DNA of 16,589 nucleotides, taken from contig DATESZ010000097.1 in the NCBI GenBank assembly GCA_035283845.1, forward strand, positions 1 through 16,589. Reading direction: 5' to 3'. The position numbers and the translations under genes are program-made. The notes below the pieces were generated by a model, which had not been told where the DNA came from, did not search any database, and worked only from the letters and a program-made list of their open reading frames with translations. Shown piece by piece: positions 1 to 6,870 of this stretch; the first letter of the stretch is position 1, and each line of letters begins with the position of its first letter. The stretch is from DATESZ01 sp035283845. Its GTDB lineage: Bacteria > Desulfobacterota > Syntrophia > Syntrophales > JACQWR01.

Positions 1-127
1 ATAATACAACTCATTATATTTGCATGTTAGTTTGTTGTTTTATAGGGTAATATAGTAGGGTCTTACATTCTGGACGGTACAACTACCTGATATTGCATAT
101 TATTTTGGCAAGATGACGCAATTACTC

Positions 128-1645
128 TTAAACTCCTGTCAGAATCATTCCGCATTTTTTACCTAACCTGATATTGAGTTTTCCTTTCCGGACGGGGAAT
201 GATTGGTTATCGAGTAATGAAAATAGGGTAGTACCCGATAGTTTATCACGGATGCGTTGGGGCAGATTAAGGTTGTTGCCAATATCAACGCTTATTTCTG
301 AAGGCATATCCAGCCAACCGTTGTGAAAGCATGCAATGATAATATTATCACCCACATATCTTAAAAATAACAACAGAAAATAGTCGACATACAGGCAAAC
401 AAAATAGCCGGATGAAAGGGCATCGTTTGTTTGCCTTATCCTAATCAGTTTTCGTGTATGGTCATAGATTTCTTTTTCCAATGGATATTCCTCTTTCACC
501 TCATGGTCAGGGTTTAATTTTCCCCATGGAAAATCTCGTCTGTTATCAGGGTCTTGGTTGCCTTCAAGGCCTAATTCTGTTCCATAATAAATCTGAGGTA
601 TACCTCGTATAGTAAACAAGAACGTTAAGGCCAATTTCATGACATCCGTAGCTTTGCGATGGTCGCCCATTTGGCGCTTAAGGATATTGGTCATAAACCG
701 GGCCGAAAGATCATGGTTGTCGAGCAGTGTGACAAGCTGATTGTGGTTGGTGTAAGATTGGTCGCGTTCCAGGATGCCTACTCCAAGGTTGAAGGGCGAA
801 ACAAAATCAGTCATACCCTTATCATAAATAAAAACATCTTGTATGGCTTGCTGCATGGGAAAATCAAAAAGATGGTCAATGGCAGCGTATTTTTGATAGT
901 AAGAAAGGGTGTCAATATCAAAAACGAGAACTTCACCCAATAATGTAAGATCAGGGAACTGACCCTTTACCTGCGTCTTAAAGTAGTTCCAGAAGTTTCT
1001 TTCAATGTGTTTCACTGTATCCATGCGGATTGCATCAATGCCTGTTTCCCGGAGCCAGGAGAGGATGGTTTCAGTATGATAATCGCACACATCAGGCGAG
1101 TCAAGATCCATGTCTGGCAAACCTGACAACTGTCCCTCTGTTTCGCTTGATTCAAGACTTATGTTCATCTTGTTAAACCACGATGAACGGATAGGGGTAG
1201 GGTTGTCCGGATGATCAATTGTTCCAGGATGCCTGTATCCGGTATGATTTACTACCATATCAAGCACGACTTTTATTCCATTCGTGTGAAGCTTTTCAAC
1301 CAAGTCTTTAAGATATAGCTTGCTTCCTTGAGGATATTTACCTTTATCAACATACAAGACTGGATTTATGGCGTTAAAGTCAAGCACCCAATATCCGTGA
1401 TATCCGTGCAAATTTTGTAAATCAATCTGCAGATAAACAGGGGTTATCCATAAAGCCGTTATGCCGAGATTTTTCAGGTAGGGGATTTTCTCGATAATCC
1501 CTTCGAAATTACCGCCATGGTAAAAAAGCGGATTGTTCTTATCAATCTTCTGTTTCACTTCAGGCTGCTGGTTTTCTATCCCATAAAACCTATCCGTGAG
1601 GATAAAATAGATAATGTCTTTGCGGGTAATTGCCATCGGTTTCAT
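128..1645 (-). CDS. GH13 alpha-amylase family glycosidase, cytoplasmic
   Basis: Glycoside hydrolase of the alpha-amylase (GH13) clan, expected to cleave or transfer alpha-1,4-glucosidic bonds with retention. All four conserved regions are present in the 505-residue product: region I DMVVNHTG at 129-136; region II with the nucleophile in IRMDTVKH (R207, D209); region III LLGEVL with the general acid E238; region IV DNHD with H311 and D312. A GYHGYW motif sits at 81-86. There is no signal peptide or membrane segment, so it should act on intracellular glucans. It lies 14 bases downstream of malQ on the same strand and was probably cotranscribed. Start choice is uncertain: an AAGGA ribosome site abuts the first ATG but is 8 bases before the fourth-codon ATG at 1636, which is the better start (502 residues). 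The exact activity (amylase, maltogenic amylase, cyclomaltodextrinase) cannot be told from motifs. The family call is firm. Confidence 0.93.
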   Translation of the reverse strand: MKPMAITRKDIIYFILTDRFYGIENQQPEVKQKIDKNNPLFYHGGNFEGIIEKIPYLKNLGITALWITPVYLQIDLQNLHGYHGYWVLDFNAINPVLYVDKGKYPQGSKLYLKDLVEKLHTNGIKVVLDMVVNHTGYRHPGTIDHPDNPTPIRSSWFNKMNISLESSETEGQLSGLPDMDLDSPDVCDYHTETILSWLRETGIDAIRMDTVKHIERNFWNYFKTQVKGQFPDLTLLGEVLVFDIDTLSYYQKYAAIDHLFDFPMQQAIQDVFIYDKGMTDFVSPFNLGVGILERDQSYTNHNQLVTLLDNHDLSARFMTNILKRQMGDHRKATDVMKLALTFLFTIRGIPQIYYGTELGLEGNQDPDNRRDFPWGKLNPDHEVKEEYPLEKEIYDHTRKLIRIRQTNDALSSGYFVCLYVDYFLLLFLRYVGDNIIIACFHNGWLDMPSEISVDIGNNLNLPQRIRDKLSGTTLFSLLDNQSFPVRKGKLNIRLGKKCGMILTGV

Positions 1646-1659
1646 CCTTTCTCACACGC

Positions 1660-3156
1660 TCAGTTTCTACCATAAAGCTCGGTCATGCCTTCAAGCTTTT
1701 CGGCTATTGACAGTGTCAATTTTCCTGAAGAAAGTCGCCACTCCCAGTTTCCGTTAACAGTACCCGGCCGGTTCATTCGTGCCGTCCCGTCCAGACCAAG
1801 AACATCCTGCATCGGGATTATCACCATATTAGCGACAGACATCATTGCCAGCCTGATAAATTCCCAATGAATATCTTCGACGGTGACTATGCGACCGATG
1901 TAACGGAACAACCGTTCTCTGTTCTCGGGGGTTGCATCATGTTCAAACCATCCCCGTACTGTATTGAAATCGTGTGTCCCCGTAAACACCACGGTATGCC
2001 GCCCGATGTTGTGAGGCGCCGAGCTGTGCGTGGCGGGATTTTCGCTAAACGCGGCTATAAGGGGCCGCATACCGGGGAAGCCGAATCTGTTCATCACTTC
2101 TCTGATCTCAGCGGTAATCATTCCAAGGTCCTCCGCAATGATAGGAAGGCAAGAGAACTTCTTGAAAAGGACATTAAAAAAATCCTCAGCGGGCCCGTCT
2201 ATCCACTGACCTTTACCGGCGGTCTTCTGGTCTGCCGGCACTTCCCAGTATGCGACAAATCCTCGAAAATGATCAATCCTGATAAGGTCATGACGTCTCA
2301 GGCTGTATTCCAATCTCCTGCACCACCATTCATAGCCGGTTTTTTTCAGCAGATCCCATTGGTAAACAGGCGTTCCCCAGATCTGACCCGCTTCAAAGAA
2401 TTTATCAGGAGGTGAACCGGAAACAACAAGGGGTCTTTTTCTGTGATTCAGTTTGAATAATTCAGGGCTGACCCAAACATCCGCACTGTCGTGGGCAATA
2501 TACATCGGTATATCACCGATAATCTGAATGCCCTGTTGATGGCAGAATCTTTTCAGAGCGTACCACTGCTTGAAAAAGAGGAACTGGAAGAATTTTTCAC
2601 GCTCAATCCTTTCATGGAGAAGTTTTCGCATTTCCTTCATGGCTTCCGGCTGTCTGTCCCGCAGCTCTCTCGGCCAGCGATCCCACGATTGTCCCTGAAA
2701 GTGAGCCTTCATCGCCACAAAAAGCGAAAAATCATCAAGCCATTCGGAATTCTCTAAACAGAATCGGTCATATTCACTTTTGTCTTTCCGTTTCTTAAAC
2801 CGATCTGAGGCCTTATGGAATAGCGTTTCTTTATAAAAGATTACGGCGGGGAAATCAATGCGCTCATTCGGAAATCGTGGAGGAAACGCCATGTCTTCAT
2901 CTTCGAGAAGACCTTCCTGAACCAACAATTCAGGGCTGATCATGAGCGGATTACCGGCAAATGCAGATATACTGCTATAGGGAGAATTCCCGTGAACCCT
3001 GTCTGTTGGATTTAGGGGAAGAATCTGCCAGTAGCTTTGCCGGGTTTTGACAAGAAACTCTGCAAAGGCGTAAGCGTCCGGTCCCATATCGCCAATGCCG
3101 TGGGGTGATGGAAGAGATGTAATATGGATTAATATTCCGCTACCTCTTCGTTTCAT
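1660..3156 (-). CDS. malQ: 4-alpha-glucanotransferase (amylomaltase, GH77)
   Basis: Transfers alpha-1,4-glucan segments between maltooligosaccharides (disproportionation) in the cytoplasm, in glycogen or maltodextrin metabolism. The 498-residue length is typical of bacterial amylomaltase. Visible landmarks: the N-terminal GILIHITSLPSPHGIGDMG segment (7-25), NSPYSS (57-62), DIPMYIAHDSADVW (215-228), the nucleophile D295 in LIRIDHFRGF, acid/base E342 in IIAEDLG, D396 in FTGTHDFNT, and the conserved C-terminal MNRPGTVNGNWEWRL. The residue after GTHD is Phe where many homologues have Asn, a small departure that leaves the catalytic Asp intact. A GAAAGG ribosome site lies 9 bases before the ATG. 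It is the first gene of a two-gene minus-strand operon with the GH13 enzyme. The gene upstream of it is lost in the repeat-rich gap. Confidence 0.96.
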   Translation of the reverse strand: MKRRGSGILIHITSLPSPHGIGDMGPDAYAFAEFLVKTRQSYWQILPLNPTDRVHGNSPYSSISAFAGNPLMISPELLVQEGLLEDEDMAFPPRFPNERIDFPAVIFYKETLFHKASDRFKKRKDKSEYDRFCLENSEWLDDFSLFVAMKAHFQGQSWDRWPRELRDRQPEAMKEMRKLLHERIEREKFFQFLFFKQWYALKRFCHQQGIQIIGDIPMYIAHDSADVWVSPELFKLNHRKRPLVVSGSPPDKFFEAGQIWGTPVYQWDLLKKTGYEWWCRRLEYSLRRHDLIRIDHFRGFVAYWEVPADQKTAGKGQWIDGPAEDFFNVLFKKFSCLPIIAEDLGMITAEIREVMNRFGFPGMRPLIAAFSENPATHSSAPHNIGRHTVVFTGTHDFNTVRGWFEHDATPENRERLFRYIGRIVTVEDIHWEFIRLAMMSVANMVIIPMQDVLGLDGTARMNRPGTVNGNWEWRLSSGKLTLSIAEKLEGMTELYGRN

Positions 3157-3172
3157 CTGAAAATACCTTTCA

Positions 3173-3352
3173 CCCTCCCCCTAACCCCCTCACCTTGAGA
3201 CTGTGTCGTAATAGGGGAAAGGGTCATTCCGAACGGAGGTGAGGAATCTTAATATGTTAATTTCATTAGTCATTAAGATTTCTCGCTACGCTCGAAATGA
3301 CAAAAAAATGAATTATGACACAGTCTCCTTGGGAGGGGGAAGGGGGAGGGGG
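3173..3352. repeat. C-rich palindromic intergenic repeat, interrupted by a 129-bp element
   Basis: The left arm (CCCTCCCCCTAACCCCCTC from 3173) and the right arm (GGGAGGGGGAAGGGGG and following, 3331-3352) are complementary. Together they would form one compact hairpin if bases 3198-3326 plus one copy of CCTTG were removed. The same C-rich theme recurs at 3622-3658 and 3686-3723. I infer a dispersed REP-like family. The arms are seen directly; the family assignment is inference. Confidence 0.7.
3198..3326. mobile_element. 129-bp MITE-like palindromic element with 5-bp target duplication
   Basis: The ends are inverted repeats: AGACTGTGTCGTAAT at 3198-3212 against ATTATGACACAGTCT at 3312-3326, one mismatch in 15. 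The element is flanked on both sides by CCTTG (3193-3197 and 3327-3331), as expected of a target-site duplication. The interior is also an imperfect palindrome: 3223-3250 pairs with 3275-3301, including a perfect AATCTTAAT/ATTAAGATT pair near the centre. Read on the minus strand, the inner arm encodes the peptide HFERSEKS, familiar as a spurious translation product of intergenic repeats. There is no transposase, so any mobility would depend on an enzyme supplied elsewhere. The mobility is inferred; the structure is seen. Confidence 0.68.
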
Positions 3353-3357
3353 AATGT

Positions 3358-3396
3358 TCATTCTCCTTTGTGTCGGGCACCGTCATGAGAGTTTCA
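3358..3396 (-). repeat. Left arm of a separated 39-bp inverted repeat
   Basis: The reverse complement of this segment matches 3826-3864 at 35 of 39 positions, beginning with a 17-base identical run GAAACTCTCATGACGGT. The two arms point away from each other across about 430 bases that contain the receiver-domain scrap and the 151-bp palindromic element. The arm lies just outside the C-rich repeat. Its function is unknown. Confidence 0.65.
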
Positions 3397-3524
3397 TGGC
3401 TGTTCTCCATTTTCTGAGATTTTCCCCTGCATGCGGATGGTCCGAGTGACCTGCACCCCGCAAATTGTAACACATTTTGAAACGGTAATCACGGGGATTA
3501 ATTCCGCCTTGCCGTTCTTCTTGG

Positions 3525-3590
3525 GATCGTCAGTATATCATCATCCTGGACATGATTATGGAGCCTGGTATCGATGGTTTAGAGACCTAA
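3525..3590 (+). pseudogene. Fragment of a response-regulator receiver domain
   Basis: In the frame of 3525-3587 the DNA reads DRQYIIILDMIMEPGIDGLE followed by T and a TAA stop. This is the strand around the phosphoacceptor Asp of a CheY-like receiver (ILDMIMxPGIDGLET is a common form; the Asp codon is 3549-3551). Upstream residues do not look like the rest of a receiver. The frame stops exactly where the 151-bp palindromic element and its TAACTTTG duplication begin. It is best read as a leftover of a deleted or disrupted signalling gene. The match is short (about 20 residues), so chance resemblance cannot be fully excluded. Confidence 0.45.
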
Positions 3591-3621
3591 CTTTGACGAT
3601 CTCGTAAAAAGTCCGAAATCT

Positions 3622-3658
3622 CCTCCCCCTCGACGGGGGAGGGTTAGGGTGGGGGTGG
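3622..3658 (-). repeat. C-rich hairpin repeat, first copy inside the 151-bp element
   Basis: CCTCCCCCTCGACGGGGGAGG forms a tight stem, followed by GTTAGGGTGGGGGTGG. Its reverse complement has the same CCCTAACCCTCCCCC theme as the repeats at 3173-3197 and 3686-3723, so this copy lies in the opposite orientation to the next one. Confidence 0.6.
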
Positions 3659-3685
3659 TAAGTAACCGTATTACTGTATGTTATT

Positions 3686-3723
3686 TCCCCCTCCCCTTAA
3701 TCCCCTCCCGCCAGGGGAGGGGG
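3686..3723 (+). repeat. C-rich hairpin repeat, second copy inside the 151-bp element
   Basis: A CCCCCTCCCC start, a TTAATCCCCTCCC middle and a CCAGGGGAGGGGG end form a stem-loop. It is related to the copies at 3173-3352 and 3622-3658. It lies in direct orientation relative to the left arm of the first. Confidence 0.6.
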
Positions 3724-3825
3724 AAATTTACTTTTTACGAAGTCGTTAACTTTGGTAATAAACAAATTTCCAAGAGGGAGATTCTGTTTGTTAGATTAGG
3801 TGAACGTTTAACGTTTGTATCAGGT

Positions 3826-3864
3826 GAAACTCTCATGACGGTACTCGTCACAAATGAGAATGAA
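3826..3864 (+). repeat. Right arm of a separated 39-bp inverted repeat
   Basis: Partner of 3358-3396 (35 of 39 matches as reverse complement). In one frame it encodes GETLMTVLVTNENE, and the other arm encodes HETLMTVPDTKENE. The conserved peptide could mean that both arms derive from the end of the same short gene. No intact gene is recognisable around either arm. Confidence 0.65.
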
Positions 3865-4023
3865 AATGGCTACACAGGTGAATATAAGGAAATCGAATAC
3901 TTAGATGCGCATTTTCGAGTGAAAGCCTTTTAGATGCCCTTTTAAGGGAAAGGTGAAATTTTTTGCCTTTCAGGTCATTTTATGATACCTCCCATACCCT
4001 CTATTATTACAGTGAGGTGCCTT

Positions 4024-5079
4024 ATGTCCCGTAAAACAGGTATTGTGAAGGACGCGAAATACATGGAGCATGGCGCCGGTTTCGCCCATCCGGAATCACC
4101 GGAACGGCTGAGAGCGATCTATAAAATGCTCGAACTGCCCCCAATGGCGGGCAAATTTATCCCCATCCCGCCCCGCCCGGCAGCTATTGACGAACTGGCA
4201 TTGATTCACCGCGCCGCCTACATCGACTCCGTAGCCGCAACCGCCGGGATACCTTATACTTCCCTTGATCCCGATACGGCGACAACGGCAGAATCTTTTG
4301 CCGCGGCGCGACTGGCGGCAGGAGGTCTCCTGAGCGCCATCGACAGCGTCGTATCCGGTGCTGTGGACAACGCCTTTGCCCTGATAAGACCGCCTGGTCA
4401 TCATGCCGAGGCCAATGCGGCAATGGGTTTTTGCCTTTTTAACAATGTGGCTATAGGGGCCATGCACGCCATAACAAAACGTCATATGGAAAGAGTGCTT
4501 ATTGTAGACTGGGATCTGCATCATGGAAACGGCACCCAGCACTCTTTTTATGACGACAACCGGGTGCTTTATTTCTCCACCCATCAATATCCCTATTATC
4601 CGGGTACAGGCGCCCTGGAAGAAAACGGCCGGGGCGACGGTTTAGGCTTTACGATAAATGTACCGCTCCGGCCCGGCGCCGGCAACGCACGATACCTGAA
4701 CATCTTCCGGAAGATACTGCAGCCCGTGGCCTTAAAATTTAGACCGGAGCTCGTTCTCGTTTCGGCCGGGTTTGATATTTATAAGCAGGACCCGCTGGGG
4801 GGGATGGAAGTGACGCCGGAGGGTTTTGCCTGCCTCACCCGCGTCCTTTTGGATATTGCCGATGCCTGTTGCGGGGGACGCCTCGTGATGACCCTCGAAG
4901 GGGGTTACCATATCCAGGGGCAGACGGAAGGGATAAAAAAGGTATTGCTGGAGATGCTCGATGAAACAAAGGCGGAGACGGAGAAGCTGATTACATCCGC
5001 AGAGGTGGAACGGCAGGAAGATCTTTTTATCGGGAGGGTGATTGATCAGATTAGACCTTACTGGCCGGTCTTTTCATGA
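4024..5079 (+). CDS. Histone deacetylase-family (class II-like, AcuC/APAH-type) amidohydrolase
   Basis: Zinc-dependent deacetylase fold of the arginase/deacetylase superfamily. Bacterial members remove acetyl groups from lysine, polyamines or small molecules in the cytoplasm. Visible in the 351-residue product: the double His motif RPPGHHAE (H126, H127), FNNVAIGA (139-146), zinc ligands D164 and H166 in VDWDLHHGNGTQ, FSTHQYPYYPGTG (184-196), zinc ligand D256 in AGFDIYKQDPLGG, and the catalytic-position Tyr Y295 in LEGGYH. I chose the ATG at 4024 (MSRKTG) because GAGGTG lies just before it. An in-frame ATG at 3982 would add 14 residues unlike the family. It is the first gene of the packed plus-strand run, 37 bases before the gatC start. 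The substrate cannot be deduced; AcuC, acetylpolyamine amidohydrolase or a generic protein deacetylase are all possible. Confidence 0.92.
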   Translation: MSRKTGIVKDAKYMEHGAGFAHPESPERLRAIYKMLELPPMAGKFIPIPPRPAAIDELALIHRAAYIDSVAATAGIPYTSLDPDTATTAESFAAARLAAGGLLSAIDSVVSGAVDNAFALIRPPGHHAEANAAMGFCLFNNVAIGAMHAITKRHMERVLIVDWDLHHGNGTQHSFYDDNRVLYFSTHQYPYYPGTGALEENGRGDGLGFTINVPLRPGAGNARYLNIFRKILQPVALKFRPELVLVSAGFDIYKQDPLGGMEVTPEGFACLTRVLLDIADACCGGRLVMTLEGGYHIQGQTEGIKKVLLEMLDETKAETEKLITSAEVERQEDLFIGRVIDQIRPYWPVFS

Positions 5080-5103
5080 CGACTTGTTACGCAAGCGTCT
5101 TTA

Positions 5104-5119
5104 TGGAGGTTGTCTTTTG
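5104..5119 (+). promoter_or_regulatory. Ribosome binding site fixing the TTG start of gatC
   Basis: TGGAGGT at 5104-5110 lies 6 bases before a TTG codon at 5117, giving a product that begins (M)KIEKEEVKYVAHLARL, the normal GatC N-terminus. An upstream in-frame ATG at 5042 lies inside the deacetylase gene and has no such site. Confidence 0.8.
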
Positions 5120-5404
5120 AAGATAGAAAAAGAAGAAGTTAAGTATGTGGCGCATTTGGCCAGACTTTATTTCAACGAGGAAGAAACGGAAACATTTACT
5201 TCTCAACTAAACGATATTCTGCTTTACATGGATAAGTTGAATGAGGTCGACACCGTAGGCGTGAAGCCCGTCAGCCACGCGATAGCCCTTACCAACGCCT
5301 TCCGGGAAGACATAGGCCGGGAACCGCTCGGCCACGATCTTGCTCTCGCTAATGCGCCGGAAGCAAGGGGCGGCTTTTTTGTCGTTCCCCGAGTTGTGGA
5401 ATAG
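5117..5404 (+). CDS. gatC: Aspartyl/glutamyl-tRNA amidotransferase subunit C
   Basis: Small subunit of the GatCAB transamidosome. It wraps around and stabilises GatA and GatB, which convert Glu-tRNA(Gln) to Gln-tRNA(Gln) and, in many species, Asp-tRNA(Asn) to Asn-tRNA(Asn). The product from the TTG start is 95 residues, the normal length. It shows the family signature EEVKYVAHLARLYF near the N-terminus, FTSQLNDILLYMDKLNEVDT in the middle, and a C-terminal GGFFVVPRVVE. The TTG start is chosen on a strong ribosome site (5104-5110) and homologous N-terminus; the ATG at 5042 would add 25 unrelated residues. The gene order gatC-gatA-gatB is classic. gatA begins 8 bases after its stop. Confidence 0.95.
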   Translation: MKIEKEEVKYVAHLARLYFNEEETETFTSQLNDILLYMDKLNEVDTVGVKPVSHAIALTNAFREDIGREPLGHDLALANAPEARGGFFVVPRVVE

Positions 5405-5412
5405 GAAAAGAT

Positions 5413-6870
5413 ATGGAGCTGTACCAGTTGACCATCCACGAATTGCAGAAGAAAATAAAGACGGGGGAGGCCACCGCTTCCGATATAATCGCCGACCTGT
5501 ACCGGAGGATTGAAAAGGTTGAAGGGTCAGTGCATGCTTACATTACCCTCACGAAGGAAGCAGCCTTCGCTCAAGCGGGCGCGGCGGACGGACTGATCAA
5601 AAAGGGGGAAATCAAGGAACTCACGGGAATCCCCATTGCCCTAAAGGATATCTTATGCACAGGCGGTGTAAGGACAACCTGCGGTTCCCGGATCCTCTCC
5701 GGCTACATACCTCCCTACGATGCCACGGTAGTGGAAAAGTTAAGGGATGCCGGCGCCATCTTCACCGGTAAGACCAACATGGACGAATTCGCCATGGGTT
5801 CCTCCAACGAAACCTCCTGGTTCGGCATTACGAAAAACCCCTGGGACCGGGAAAGGATACCGGGCGGATCGAGCGGCGGTTCCGCCGCCGCCGTGGCTGC
5901 CGATGAATGCGCCGCCGCTCTCGGTTCAGATACGGGCGGCTCCATCAGGCAGCCGGCGGCCCTATGCGGCGTCGTGGGAATGAAACCCACCTACGGCCGG
6001 GTATCCCGTTTCGGACTTATCGCCTTTGCCTCCTCCCTTGATCAGATCGGCCCCTTTACGAAAGACGTGGAGGATTGCGCCATCTTAATGAACGTCATCG
6101 CCGGTTACGATCCCCGGGAATCCACCTCCGTGCCGGAGGAAGTGCCGGACTACCGGCAATTCCTGCCGCGGGGAGTGGACGGCTGGACAGTAGGCATTCC
6201 CAAGGAATATTTCCGGGAAGGAGTAGACCCGGAGGTGGAGGCGGCGGTGCGGAAGGTCATCGAAACCATCGAGGGTCTGGGAGCTGCGTGTATTCCCATC
6301 TCTCTTCCCCATACGGAATATTGTCTGGCCGTCTATTATATTGTGGCGCCTGCCGAGGCCAGCTCGAATCTGGCGCGTTACGACGGGGTAAAATACGGTT
6401 TCCGGTCAGAGTCCGGCCGCGATCTCCTGGAGATGTACAAAAAGACCCGATCCGAAGGCTTCGGGCCGGAAGTGAAAAGGCGAATTATGCTCGGCACTTA
6501 TGTTCTCTCTTCGGGATACTATGATGCCTATTATAAAAAGGCCTCCCAGGTGCGGGGACTGATAAAAAGGGATTTTGAAGAGGCGTTTAAGAAGTGCGAT
6601 GTAATCCTGACTCCCACGACCCCCACCCCGGCATTCCGTATCGGAGAGAAGACCGACGATCCCATGCAGATGTATCTATCGGATATTTTCACAATATCGG
6701 CAAACCTTGCGGGGATACCGGGACTGTCCGTTCCCTGTGGCTTTACGAAAAGCGGTCTTCCCATCGGAGTGCAGTTTCTCGCCGGGCATTTTGGTGAAGG
6801 GAAACTGTTCCAGATCGCTTCGGCTTATGAAAAGAGCGCCAATATCGGAAAAAGGAGACCTGATCTTTAA
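5413..6870 (+). CDS. gatA: Aspartyl/glutamyl-tRNA amidotransferase subunit A (amidase)
   Basis: The amidase subunit hydrolyses glutamine and supplies ammonia to GatB. It has 485 residues, the usual length. The Ser-cisSer-Lys catalytic triad is clear: K78 in IPIALKDI, S153 in GGSSGGS (151-157), and S177 in GSDTGGSIRQPAA (171-183). The flanking TNMDEFAMGSSNETS and GVVGMKPTYGRVSRFGL blocks are almost invariant in GatA and separate it from other amidase-signature enzymes. The C-terminus ends in KRRPDL, close to the family's usual KRRPxL. An AGGAAAAG ribosome site precedes the ATG. Its TAA stop shares one base with the ATG of gatB (TAATG), suggesting translational coupling. Confidence 0.98.
   Translation: MELYQLTIHELQKKIKTGEATASDIIADLYRRIEKVEGSVHAYITLTKEAAFAQAGAADGLIKKGEIKELTGIPIALKDILCTGGVRTTCGSRILSGYIPPYDATVVEKLRDAGAIFTGKTNMDEFAMGSSNETSWFGITKNPWDRERIPGGSSGGSAAAVAADECAAALGSDTGGSIRQPAALCGVVGMKPTYGRVSRFGLIAFASSLDQIGPFTKDVEDCAILMNVIAGYDPRESTSVPEEVPDYRQFLPRGVDGWTVGIPKEYFREGVDPEVEAAVRKVIETIEGLGAACIPISLPHTEYCLAVYYIVAPAEASSNLARYDGVKYGFRSESGRDLLEMYKKTRSEGFGPEVKRRIMLGTYVLSSGYYDAYYKKASQVRGLIKRDFEEAFKKCDVILTPTTPTPAFRIGEKTDDPMQMYLSDIFTISANLAGIPGLSVPCGFTKSGLPIGVQFLAGHFGEGKLFQIASAYEKSANIGKRRPDL

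Larger units (their letters stand above)
3596..3746. mobile_element. 151-bp MITE-like element with 8-bp target duplication
   Basis: Terminal inverted repeats ACGATCTCGTAAAAAGT (3596-3612) and ACTTTTTACGAAGTCGT (3730-3746) match at 15 of 17 positions. The octamer TAACTTTG flanks the element directly on both sides (3588-3595 and 3747-3754), as a target-site duplication would. The interior carries two C-rich hairpins, at 3622-3658 and 3686-3723, lying in opposite orientation around a short AT-rich centre, so the whole unit can fold into a large cruciform. No coding capacity. It is probably a non-autonomous transposable element; the mobility is inferred from structure only. Confidence 0.62.

Noticed and set aside
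1..127. A gene or terminator downstream of the GH13 gene
   Set aside because: AT-rich DNA with stops in all frames and no clear hairpin followed by a T-run on either strand.
3273..3473. Minus-strand 66-codon frame ending in CHFERSEKS
   Set aside because: It runs through the 129-bp palindromic element and a C-rich repeat; the peptide is a known artefact of intergenic repeats and the frame has no ribosome site.
3173..3864. CRISPR array
   Set aside because: The repeats here are palindromic, unevenly spaced and in mixed orientation, with no regular spacers and no cas genes nearby.
3649..3933. Plus-strand 94-codon frame
   Set aside because: Its start and first 30 codons lie in the 151-bp element (PLPLIPSRQGRG is a repeat-encoded peptide). 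The last 50 codons could be the end of a small gene, but I see no start, ribosome site or family.
3937..3948. CCCTTTTAAGGG as a hairpin or operator
   Set aside because: The arms are only five bases with a two-base gap; too weak to support anything.
3982..4023. Upstream ATG extension of the deacetylase
   Set aside because: It adds 14 residues unlike the family; the ATG at 4024 has a GAGGTG ribosome site and a normal N-terminus.
5042..5116. Upstream ATG extension of gatC overlapping the deacetylase end
   Set aside because: The 25 added residues do not match GatC; the TTG at 5117 has TGGAGGT 6 bases upstream.
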